Part shown: piece after piece, positions 7,469-14,122 of the stretch
Layout of the letters: every line of letters begins with the position of its first letter
How positions within the stretch are numbered: position 1 is the first letter of the stretch
Assembly: GCA_036525535.1 (NCBI GenBank)
Contig: DATDAH010000255.1
Location: 1 to 22,544 of the forward strand
From: DATDAH01 sp036525535
GTDB taxonomy: Bacteria > Actinomycetota > Acidimicrobiia > Acidimicrobiales > DATDAH01
Direction of reading: 5' to 3'
Length of the DNA stretch: 22,544 bases
Notes under the pieces: generated by a model
What the model saw: only the letters and a program-made list of their open reading frames with translations
Databases searched by the model: none
What the model was told of the DNA's origin: nothing
Translations under genes and position numbers: made by a program

Positions 7469-8830
7469 TCAGTCCATGGCCGCGGAGAGGCGACCGGCGT
7501 CGATGGCCTCCATGAAGCGGGTGTGGTCGTCGACGGCCTGTTGCGCGTACGCCTCGGCGAACTCGGCCACGGCCCGGTCGAACGCGTCCCCGGAGCCCAG
7601 GTAGGCGGCGATGGCAACGGCGTCGCCCGACCGGGCGTGGGCCCGGGCCAGGGTCTGGCCACAGAGCTCGGCGTAGACCCGCATCCCCGCGGCGGTCACA
7701 CGGCTGGAGTTCACCGACACCTTGCCGTCCCGCAGCTGGCGTACGTAATAGGCCCGGCCCTCCGGGCCCGTCGTCCAGCCGAGGAAGATGTCCCGGCTGG
7801 CCTGCATGAGCTGTTGTCCCTCGACCACGCGCCGTCCGGGATGGCGGTACGGGCTCCGGGGCAAGTGGTCCTCCAGCACCGAACGGCCGGCCTCCTTCAC
7901 CTGCAGGAACACGGGGTCGTCCCGGTCGCGACCCTCGAGGAGGACGATCCAGCAGCGCGTGCCCACGCTGCCCACGCCGACCACCTTCAGTGCGACGTCG
8001 ACGGGGTGGAGGCGATCGAGCAGGACCCGACGGTTGGGGGCCAGGGACTTGCGGTAGGTGGCGAGGACCGTGGCCACGATCGTCTCGACGTCCTCGGTGG
8101 AGCGTCCCAGGTCGAGCTCCCGGAGCGGGACGAGCACGGGCGGGTCGCTGCGGATGCGGTACTCCCCGTCGATCTCGACGGCGAGTTTGCCCAGCGCCTG
8201 GAGGCTGTTGTGGTCGAGGGCCGAACGGGTGAGCCGTCGGGCTCTGGTGCGGACCTCCTCGGGGAGCCCTTTGACGTACTTGTCGACCTCGAGGCGGGCG
8301 TACCAGGTGTCGAGGGTGTTGGTCTCCGCGAACTCGCGCATGGCCGACCGGTATGCACCGACCGAGCGTCGGGCCATGCGGTTCTGCTCGCCCGGGCTGA
8401 GGCCGATCTGGGCGCCGGCGAGGACGAAGCTGGCCGCCAGGCGCTTCACGTCCCACTCCCACGGACCGGGCAGGGTCTCGTCGAAGTCGTTCACGTCGAA
8501 GACCAGGCGCCGGTCGGGCGAGGCGTAGCCGCCGAAATTGGTCAGGTGGGCGTCGCCACACAGCTGGGCGCGGAGGCCGGTCACGGGCAAGCGCGCGAGA
8601 TCGGCGGCCATCAGTGCGGCGGTGCCGCGATAGAAGGCGAACGGGCTGAGGCTCATCCGGCCGTGGCGAATCGGCACGAGCGGGGACAGCGCGTCCACGC
8701 TCCTCTGCTCGACGAGGGCCACCGGGTCGAACCGGTCGGCGGGTGGGGACCAAGTCCCGTGTTCAGCCCGCGGGAGCTGCTTGCGGCGCGCCCGCCCGTC
8801 GGCGCGACGTTCTTCGACAGAACGGTGCAT
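7469..8830 (-). CDS. DUF2252 family protein, kinase-like
   Basis: The 453-residue protein matches DUF2252 over most of its length: CGDAHLTNFG (91-100), FDVNDFDE (111-118) and WEWDVKRLAAS (124-134). The first two motifs resemble the HGDxHxxN catalytic loop and the metal-binding Asp of aminoglycoside phosphotransferase-like kinases, so an ATP-dependent small-molecule kinase activity is plausible, although the family has no firmly assigned reaction. The acidic metal-binding residues are intact. The frame opens TTG-ATG; I take ATG at 8830. There is no convincing Shine-Dalgarno sequence, and a strong hairpin ends 17 bases upstream of the ATG. The gene follows the SHOCT-protein gene on the same strand and converges on the flippase-fusion gene with no intergenic base between the two stops. 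Confidence 0.9.
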   Translation of the reverse strand: MHRSVEERRADGRARRKQLPRAEHGTWSPPADRFDPVALVEQRSVDALSPLVPIRHGRMSLSPFAFYRGTAALMAADLARLPVTGLRAQLCGDAHLTNFGGYASPDRRLVFDVNDFDETLPGPWEWDVKRLAASFVLAGAQIGLSPGEQNRMARRSVGAYRSAMREFAETNTLDTWYARLEVDKYVKGLPEEVRTRARRLTRSALDHNSLQALGKLAVEIDGEYRIRSDPPVLVPLRELDLGRSTEDVETIVATVLATYRKSLAPNRRVLLDRLHPVDVALKVVGVGSVGTRCWIVLLEGRDRDDPVFLQVKEAGRSVLEDHLPRSPYRHPGRRVVEGQQLMQASRDIFLGWTTGPEGRAYYVRQLRDGKVSVNSSRVTAAGMRVYAELCGQTLARAHARSGDAVAIAAYLGSGDAFDRAVAEFAEAYAQQAVDDHTRFMEAIDAGRLSAAMD

Positions 8831-8847
8831 CAAACGCCCATCGGGTG

Positions 8848-8879
8848 CCGGTGCCCCGACCCTGAGGTCGAGGCACCGG
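8848..8879. terminator. Strong GC-rich hairpin between the SHOCT gene and the DUF2252 gene
   Basis: An 8-bp arm (8848-8855, CCGGTGCC), one C/A mismatch, a 5-bp arm (8857-8861, CGACC) and a CTGA loop (8862-8865) are mirrored by 8866-8879. The stem is 13 bp with one mismatch. It lies 17 bp past the SHOCT-protein stop in the direction of transcription, a natural place for a terminator, but there is no T tract. It could instead act as a leader structure or attenuator for DUF2252. Confidence 0.6.
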
Positions 8880-8896
8880 GCCCGGTCAGGACAAGC

Positions 8897-9286
8897 TCAG
8901 CTGAGGGCCTTGGCCTTGAGCTGGTCGAACTCCGCCTGGGTGATGGCGCCGCTGTCCAGCAGCTCCTTGGCGTGGGCGATCTCCGCGGCCGAACCGCCGC
9001 CGGCGGTCTCTCGTACGTAGGAGTCGAACTGCGCCTGGGCTTTCTGCTGCTGGGCCATCGACCGCTCCGCCATGCCGCCACCGCGGACGAGGAGGTAGAT
9101 GAAGACGCCCAAGAACGGGAGGAGGATCACGAAGATGCACCAGAGCGCCTTGGCGCCTCCGGAGGTCTCGTGGTCCCGGAACAGGTCGCTGAAGACGGTG
9201 ATCAGCAGCCAGAACCAGATGATCCACATGAACAGGACGAACATCGTCCAGAGCACTTCGCCGAGTGCGTAGGTGGCGAGCACCAT
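8897..9286 (-). CDS. Small membrane protein with PLDc_N-like and SHOCT domains
   Basis: The 129-residue protein has two aromatic-rich membrane helices (about 8-34 and 46-68) typical of the N-terminal domain found in cardiolipin synthase-like proteins (PLDc_N), including LFRDHETSGGAKALW between them. A short linker leads to a C-terminal SHOCT motif (about 100-128: AAEIAHAKELLDSGAITQAE). SHOCT is a short helical pair thought to mediate oligomerisation. There is no phospholipase D catalytic HKD motif, so this is not an enzyme by itself; a regulatory or scaffolding role at the membrane is inference. The start at 9286 is well supported by AAAGGA (9294-9299 on the opposite strand) with 7-base spacing. 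It is divergent from the decarboxylase gene. Confidence 0.9.
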   Translation of the reverse strand: MVLATYALGEVLWTMFVLFMWIIWFWLLITVFSDLFRDHETSGGAKALWCIFVILLPFLGVFIYLLVRGGGMAERSMAQQQKAQAQFDSYVRETAGGGSAAEIAHAKELLDSGAITQAEFDQLKAKALS

Positions 9287-9293
9287 TTGGCAG

Positions 9294-9299
9294 TCCTTT
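9294..9299 (-). promoter_or_regulatory. Shine-Dalgarno site for the SHOCT-domain gene
   Basis: The minus strand reads AAAGGA seven bases before ATG at 9286. It is one of the few clear ribosome binding sites in the window and contrasts with the leaderless-looking starts elsewhere. Confidence 0.7.
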
Positions 9300-9301
9300 C
9301 G

Positions 9302-9337
9302 TAAGGTCGGGCTAGAGCACCCGATTCCGTGACCTTA
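9302..9337. promoter_or_regulatory. Inverted repeat TAAGGTC-N22-GACCTTA in a divergent promoter region
   Basis: Perfect 7-bp arms at 9302-9308 and 9331-9337 are separated by 22 bases, between the SHOCT gene and the decarboxylase gene. On the minus strand the distal arm contains TAAGGT, which could double as a -10 element for the SHOCT gene, 17 bases after a GGAAC sequence. It could be a two-site operator; function is inferred from position only. Confidence 0.35.
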
Positions 9338-9343
9338 GGCACT

Positions 9344-9360
9344 CGGAACCACCAGTTCCG
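9344..9360. promoter_or_regulatory. 17-bp dyad CGGAAC-N5-GTTCCG upstream of the decarboxylase gene
   Basis: Perfect 6-bp arms flank a 5-base centre (CACCA), 50 bases before the decarboxylase start. The size and position suit a dimeric repressor or activator. The arms contain GGAAC in both orientations, which is also the -35 core of many ECF sigma-factor promoters. Confidence 0.4.
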
Positions 9361-9410
9361 CACTCTGCGGGGGTGACAGCCGCCGAACGCCATCGCGCGA
9401 TGCTCGCGCG

Positions 9411-10832
9411 GTGACCCACCCGTCGTTCCACATGACCCCCGACGAGTTCCGACGGCACGGAGCCGAGGTCGTCGAGTGGATCGCCCGATACATGGAGACG
9501 GTCGAGACGCAGCCGGTCTCGGCGGCGGTGGCCCCGGGCGACATCCGGTCGACGCTCCCGCCCCATCCCCCCCAGCATCCCGAGCCGTTCGAGGACGTCC
9601 TGGCCGACGTCGAGGCGCTGATCCTGCCCGGCATCACCCACTGGCAGTCGCCCAACTGGTTCGCCTACTTCCCGGCCAACAACTCGGGGCCGTCCGTCCT
9701 CGGCGAGCTCCTCTCCGCCGGACTCGGAGTGCAGGGAATGCTCTGGGCCACCAGCCCCGCCTGCACCGAATTGGAGACCCACGTCCTCGACTGGATGGTC
9801 GAGCTCCTGGGCCTCCCTGAGCGGTTCCGGTCCGGCGGTCTCGGTGGCGGGGTCATCGAGGACAGCGCATCGTCGGCCACGCTCTGTGCCCTGCTCGCGG
9901 CCCGGCAGCGGGCTGAGGACGCGGGCGTCGAGCTCGGGGCGCTGGTGGCCTACGCGTCGGCCCACACCCACTCCAGCCTCGAGAAGGCGGCCCGGGTGGC
10001 GGGGCTGGGGACCGACCAGGTCCGGGTGGTCGCCGTCGACGACACCTTCGCCATCGTGCCCGAGGCCCTCGGCGCCGCCATCGCCGAGGACCGGGCTGCC
10101 GGCCTGACACCGTTCTTCTGCTGCGCCACGGTGGGCACGACCTCGTCGCTGGCCGTGGATCCGGTGCCGGCGCTGGCCGAAGTGGTAGCGGACACGGGTG
10201 TGTGGCTCCACGTAGACGGGGCCATGGCCGGCTCGGCCGCGGTCTGTCCGGAGCTGCGGTGGGTCAACGACGGCCTCGACCGGGCCGACAGCTACGCCTT
10301 CAACCCCCACAAGTGGCTGTTCACCAACTTCGACTGCACCTGCTTCTGGGTGGCGGACCGGGCAGCCCTGCTGGCGGCGCTGTCGATCCTGCCCGAGTAC
10401 CTGCGCAACGAGGCCAGCGCGTCGGGGGCGGTCATCGACTACCGGGACTGGCAGGTCCCGCTGGGCCGCCGGTTCCGAGCTCTCAAGCTCTGGTTCGTCA
10501 TCCGCCACTACGGCGCCGAGGGGCTGGCCCACCACGTCCGGCGTCACGTCGCAATGGCCGACGAGTTGGTCACGTGGGTCGAAGCCGACGACCGGTTCGC
10601 CCTCGCCGCCCCGCCTCGCCTCGGGCTGGTCTGCCTCCGCCACGTCGACGGCGACGTGGCCACGCAGGCCCTGCTCGACGCCGTCAACGCCTCAGGGGAG
10701 CAGTACCTCACCCACACCCGCCTGGACGATCGGTTGGTCCTCCGGGTCTCGATCGGCCAGACGCACACCGAGGAGCGCCATGTCCGGGCCCTCTGGGATC
10801 ACGTCATGTCCCTGGCCGACGACCTAGCGTGA
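9411..10832 (+). CDS. Aromatic-L-amino-acid decarboxylase-like PLP enzyme (group II decarboxylase)
   Basis: The 473-residue protein covers the full aromatic amino acid decarboxylase family. PLP-binding Lys301 lies in NPHKW, the ring-stacking His187 in THSSLEKA, the cofactor Asp269 in WLHVDGA, and SPACTELET is at 115-123. Tyr330 (PEYLRN) aligns with human DDC Tyr332, the residue that marks decarboxylases as opposed to the aldehyde synthases that have Phe. DYRDWQVPLGRRFRALK is nearly identical to animal enzymes. The reaction is therefore probably amino acid to amine plus CO2. Two pocket segments differ from animal DDC: PNWFAYFP and HVDGAMAG, where the latter is usually HVDAAYAG, so the substrate may not be DOPA, Tyr or Trp. 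The GTG start at 9411 has a -10-like GATGCT six bases upstream; ATG at 9432 (MTPDEFRRHG) is a credible alternative matching family N termini. The next gene begins 4 bases after its stop. Confidence 0.92.
   Translation: MTHPSFHMTPDEFRRHGAEVVEWIARYMETVETQPVSAAVAPGDIRSTLPPHPPQHPEPFEDVLADVEALILPGITHWQSPNWFAYFPANNSGPSVLGELLSAGLGVQGMLWATSPACTELETHVLDWMVELLGLPERFRSGGLGGGVIEDSASSATLCALLAARQRAEDAGVELGALVAYASAHTHSSLEKAARVAGLGTDQVRVVAVDDTFAIVPEALGAAIAEDRAAGLTPFFCCATVGTTSSLAVDPVPALAEVVADTGVWLHVDGAMAGSAAVCPELRWVNDGLDRADSYAFNPHKWLFTNFDCTCFWVADRAALLAALSILPEYLRNEASASGAVIDYRDWQVPLGRRFRALKLWFVIRHYGAEGLAHHVRRHVAMADELVTWVEADDRFALAAPPRLGLVCLRHVDGDVATQALLDAVNASGEQYLTHTRLDDRLVLRVSIGQTHTEERHVRALWDHVMSLADDLA
10825..10830 (+). 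promoter_or_regulatory. Candidate -10 element inside the end of the decarboxylase gene
   Basis: TAGCGT lies six bases before ATG at 10837 and overlaps the last codons of the decarboxylase gene. No good -35 element is seen. The spacing is the same as at other start codons here that lack a Shine-Dalgarno sequence. Confidence 0.35.
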
Positions 10833-10836
10833 ACCC

Positions 10837-11226
10837 ATGACGGTGACCGTCATCTTCGAAGGCGCCTCGCACGCCGACATCGTCGACCAGGTCAAGACCT
10901 GGTTGGCCACCGTGGAGGAGCCGGACCGCCTGTCCGCGTCCGAAGTCATCGAACAGGGGGCCGGCCTCTACAAGGACGCCCTGCGCATCATCGCCACGGC
11001 CGCCCCCCGACCGGTGGCCGAGAACGAGATCGTGAAGTCGCTCACCGACATGGGCTACCGGGCCACCGACCTGACCAAGGACCGCCTGCTCGACGGCTTG
11101 GCCCGGGTCGAGGAGCTGTCCGGCGGGACGCTGGTGAAGGACGTCAGGGACACCGGCCAGAAGGCTGTCTTCCAGATGAACGCCACCCTGGCCAAGCAGA
11201 TCCTCCGCCAGTTCACCGGGGGTTAG
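10837..11226 (+). CDS. Small conserved-looking protein of unknown function
   Basis: The 129-residue soluble protein has no signal peptide or membrane segment. It begins MTVTVIFEGASHADIVDQ and contains alternating helices; residues about 55-125, with NEIVKSLTDMGYRATDLTKD followed by a strand-like VFQMN near the end, look like a winged-helix fold, but I do not recognise a family. The codon pattern fits its neighbours and the gene sits 4 bases after the decarboxylase stop, so it is either co-transcribed or, as TAGCGT (10825-10830) six bases before the ATG suggests, also made from its own leaderless transcript. A DNA-binding or adaptor role would be speculation. Confidence 0.75.
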   Translation: MTVTVIFEGASHADIVDQVKTWLATVEEPDRLSASEVIEQGAGLYKDALRIIATAAPRPVAENEIVKSLTDMGYRATDLTKDRLLDGLARVEELSGGTLVKDVRDTGQKAVFQMNATLAKQILRQFTGG

Positions 11227-11269
11227 CGAGAGGGCTCGACCATCCACCGGAGCCGTGTGCGCGCGTCAC

Positions 11270-11309
11270 TAGACTCCGAGGTTTCCTACCAACGCCAAGA
11301 GCTGGGGAG
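11270..11309 (+). promoter_or_regulatory. Candidate -10 element and Shine-Dalgarno site for guaB3-guaA
   Basis: TAGACT (11270-11275) is a -10-like hexamer in the 88-base gap before guaB3, without a clear -35. GGGGAG (11304-11309) stands five bases before GTG at 11315 and is a good ribosome binding site, so this transcript would have a leader of about 30 bases. No purine riboswitch-like structure was seen in so short a leader. Confidence 0.5.
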
Positions 11310-11314
11310 CTGAC

Positions 11315-12478
11315 GTGGCAGAGATCGAGATCGGGCTCGGGAAGTCGGGACGTCGGGCGTATGGCTTCGACGACATCGCCATCGTGCCCAGCCGCCGGAC
11401 CCGGGACCCCGAGGACGTCGACATCAGCTGGGAGATCGACGCCTACCGCTTCGAGCTCCCCCTCATGGGCTCGGCCATGGACGGGGTCATCAGCCCGGCC
11501 ACGGCCATCGAGATCGGCCGGCTCGGCGGCGTCGGCGTCCTCAACCTCGAGGGCCTCTGGACCCGCTACGAGGACCCGGACGTGCTGCTCGAGGAGATCG
11601 CCGACCTCGACACCGAGAAGGCGACCCAGCGGATGCAGGACATCTACCAGGAGCCCATCAAGCCCGAGCTGATCGGCCAGCGCATCCGCGAGATCAACGA
11701 AGCGGGCGTGACCTCCTGCGTGTCGGTGACCCCGCAGCGCACCGCCGCCTTCGCCCCCCACGTGCTCGAGGCCGAGGCCGACATCCTGGTCATCCAGGGC
11801 ACCGTCGTCTCCGCCGAGCACGTCTCCAAGACCGCCGAGCCCCTGAACCTCAAGCAGTTCGTCCGTGAGCTGACCATCCCGGTCATCGTTGGCGGCTGTG
11901 CCAGCTACCAGGCCGCGCTGCACCTCATGCGCACCGGCGCCGCCGGCGTGCTCGTCGGCGTCGGCCCCGGTCACGCCTGCACGACCCGTGGCGTCCTCGG
12001 CATCGGCGTCCCCCAGGCCACGGCCATCGCCGACGCCCGGGCCGCCCGCATGCGCCACCTCGACGAGACCGGCGTCTACGTCCACGTCATCGCCGACGGG
12101 GGCATGGGCACCGGTGGCGACATCTCCAAGGCGATCGTCTGTGGCGCCGACGCGGTCATGATCGGCTCGCCCCTGGCCGCCGCCCATGAAGCTCCCGGCC
12201 GGGGCTACCACTGGGGCATGGCCACCTTCCACCCGACGCTGCCCCGCGGCGCCCGGGTCAAGACCGCCACCCGGGGCACCCTGCAGGAGATCCTGGTCGG
12301 TCCCGCCCACGAGAACGACGGCCGCATGAACCTCTTCGGCGGCCTGCGCACCTCGATGGCCACCTGCGGCTACGACAACCTCAAGGAGTTCCAGAAGGCC
12401 GAGGTCATGGTCGCCCCGGCCCTGCAGACCGAGGGCAAGGGCCTGCAGCGCTCCCAGGGCATCGGGATGGGGCACTGA
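11315..12478 (+). CDS. guaB3: GuaB3 family IMP dehydrogenase-related protein
   Basis: The 387-residue TIM-barrel protein belongs to the IMP dehydrogenase/GMP reductase superfamily and lacks the paired CBS domains of ordinary GuaB. The catalytic loop has Cys222 in GPGHACTTR, followed by GIGVPQATA; IADGGMGTGGDISKAI binds the phosphate and RGTLQEIL follows. FDDIAIVPSRRTRDP near the N terminus is the GuaB3 form of the superfamily start. This subfamily is typical of actinobacteria and cyanobacteria and is thought to act in guanine nucleotide metabolism, either as a CBS-free IMP dehydrogenase or as a related oxidoreductase. GTG at 11315 has a good Shine-Dalgarno site. The stop codon overlaps the proposed CTG start of guaA, which supports a purine operon. 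Confidence 0.93.
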   Translation: MAEIEIGLGKSGRRAYGFDDIAIVPSRRTRDPEDVDISWEIDAYRFELPLMGSAMDGVISPATAIEIGRLGGVGVLNLEGLWTRYEDPDVLLEEIADLDTEKATQRMQDIYQEPIKPELIGQRIREINEAGVTSCVSVTPQRTAAFAPHVLEAEADILVIQGTVVSAEHVSKTAEPLNLKQFVRELTIPVIVGGCASYQAALHLMRTGAAGVLVGVGPGHACTTRGVLGIGVPQATAIADARAARMRHLDETGVYVHVIADGGMGTGGDISKAIVCGADAVMIGSPLAAAHEAPGRGYHWGMATFHPTLPRGARVKTATRGTLQEILVGPAHENDGRMNLFGGLRTSMATCGYDNLKEFQKAEVMVAPALQTEGKGLQRSQGIGMGH

Positions 12479-14022
12479 GCCCCATCGGGGACCCCCACGA
12501 CGTCCTCGTCGTCGACTTCGGCGCGCAGTACGCCCAGCTCATCGCCCGGCGGGTCCGGGAAGCCCACGTCTACAGCGAGATCGTCCCCCACACGATCACT
12601 GCAGCCGAGGTGGCCGAGCGGGCGCCGGCCGGCCTGATCCTCTCGGGCGGTCCCAAGTCGGTCCACGTCGAAGGGGCGCCCCGCCTCGACCCCGCGGTCT
12701 ACGACCTCGGCATCCCCATCCTCGGCATCTGCTACGGCGCTCAGCTCGTGGCCCTGCAGCTCGGGGGCGAGGTGGCCAACACCGGCCGCGGTGAATACGG
12801 GCGCACCGACCTGGACGTCCAGGGTGACGGCCTGCTCTTCGGCCCGGCCCAGCCGAAGCACCAGCAGGTGTGGATGAGCCACTTCGACTCCATCACCGTG
12901 GCGCCAGACGGCTTCAGCGTGACCGCGACGACCGGCGACGTGCCCGTGGCTGCCCTGGAGGACGCCGACCGGGGGATCTTCGGGGTGCAGTTCCATCCCG
13001 AGGTCGTGCACACCGCGTACGGCCAGGAGGTGCTGGAGCACTTCCTCTACGACGCCGTCGGGGCCCTCCCGACCTGGACGCCGAGCTCCATCATCGAGAC
13101 CCAGGTCGACCTGATCCGGGAGCAGGTCGGCGATGGTCGCCTGGTCTGTGGGCTTTCCGGCGGGGTCGACTCCGCGGTGGCCGCCGCCCTCGTTCACAAG
13201 GCCGTCGGGGCTCAGCTCACCTGCGTGTTCGTCGACACCGGCCTCATGCGCCAGGGCGAGGGCGAGCAGGTGGTCGAGACCTTCCGCCGCCACCAAGGCA
13301 TCGAGCTCATCCACGTCCGGGCCGGGGACCGGTTCCTGGAGCGCCTCGACGGGGTCATCGACCCCGAGGAGAAGCGCAAGACCATCGGCGAGTTGTTCAT
13401 CCGGGTCTTCGAGGAAGCCGCCGGAGGACTGACCGACGCCAAGTTCCTGGTCCAGGGGACCCTCTACCCGGACGTCATCGAGTCGGGGACCGCCGACGCG
13501 GCCAAGATCAAGAGCCATCACAACGTGGGCGGCCTGCCCGAGGACATGGACTTCGAGCTGGTCGAGCCGCTGCGGGCGCTCTTCAAGGACGAGGTCCGGG
13601 CCCTGGGCACCGAGCTGGGCCTGCCCGACGAGATCGTCTGGCGCCAGCCCTTCCCCGGGCCCGGCCTGGGCGTGCGCATCGTGGGCGAGGTCACCGCCGA
13701 GAAGGTGGCCATCCTCCAGCACGCCGACGCCATCGTCCGCGAGGAGGTCCGGGCCGCCGGCCTGGAGCGGGAGATCTGGCAGGCCTTCGCCGTCCTCCCC
13801 GACATCCGCTCGGTCGGCGTCATGGGCGACGAGCGCACCTACGGCTACCCGATCATCGTGCGCGCCGTCACCAGCGAGGACGCCATGACCGCCGACTGGG
13901 CCCGCCTGCCCCACGACCTCCTGGAGCGCTTCTCCCAGCGCATCATCGGCGAGGTGGCCGGTGTGAACCGCGTGGCCTACGACATCACGTCCAAGCCGCC
14001 CGGCACCATCGAGTGGGAATAG
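12475..14022 (+). CDS. guaA: GMP synthase (glutamine-hydrolysing), probable CTG start
   Basis: The enzyme converts XMP, glutamine and ATP to GMP. From CTG at 12475 the product is 515 residues, the usual GuaA length. The class I amidotransferase domain comes first, with DFGAQYAQLIARRVRE (14-29), Cys86 in GICYGAQ, and His174/Glu176 in FHPEV; then the ATP-pyrophosphatase P-loop GLSGGVDSA (226-234), VQGTLYPDVIESG, and the dimerisation domain ending ITSKPPGTIEWE. The first in-frame ATG/GTG/TTG is GTG at 12610, which would remove 45 residues including the essential DFGAQY strand. The candidate upstream starts are CTG at 12475, overlapping the guaB3 stop as CTGA with GGGA seven bases before it, and ATC at 12484. 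CTG fits best because the same overlap occurs as ATGA and TTGA elsewhere in the window. Confidence 0.93.
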   Translation: MSPIGDPHDVLVVDFGAQYAQLIARRVREAHVYSEIVPHTITAAEVAERAPAGLILSGGPKSVHVEGAPRLDPAVYDLGIPILGICYGAQLVALQLGGEVANTGRGEYGRTDLDVQGDGLLFGPAQPKHQQVWMSHFDSITVAPDGFSVTATTGDVPVAALEDADRGIFGVQFHPEVVHTAYGQEVLEHFLYDAVGALPTWTPSSIIETQVDLIREQVGDGRLVCGLSGGVDSAVAAALVHKAVGAQLTCVFVDTGLMRQGEGEQVVETFRRHQGIELIHVRAGDRFLERLDGVIDPEEKRKTIGELFIRVFEEAAGGLTDAKFLVQGTLYPDVIESGTADAAKIKSHHNVGGLPEDMDFELVEPLRALFKDEVRALGTELGLPDEIVWRQPFPGPGLGVRIVGEVTAEKVAILQHADAIVREEVRAAGLEREIWQAFAVLPDIRSVGVMGDERTYGYPIIVRAVTSEDAMTADWARLPHDLLERFSQRIIGEVAGVNRVAYDITSKPPGTIEWE

Positions 14023-14122
14023 AGCACCGGCGATCGCTGTGCACAGGACGGTGGCCGAGGCCATCGTCGCGATCGGCGAGGCCGTCTGAGCGCTCATCTT
14101 GCGGTCGGGCGACACTGGGGCG

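Noticed and set aside
7523..9304. 593-codon open frame on the plus strand opposite DUF2252 and the SHOCT gene
   Set aside because: It crosses two recognisable minus-strand genes and the hairpin between them and has no recognisable domain.
9312..10643. 443-codon minus-strand open frame opposite the decarboxylase
   Set aside because: Antisense of a clear PLP decarboxylase; repetitive G/R/V composition.
12610..12612. GTG as the start of guaA
   Set aside because: It would delete the first 45 residues including the DFGAQY strand required by class I amidotransferases.
14039..14091. 16-codon open frame between guaA and the FGE gene
   Set aside because: Too short, no Shine-Dalgarno sequence, no recognisable peptide; the region is better left as a 100-base spacer.
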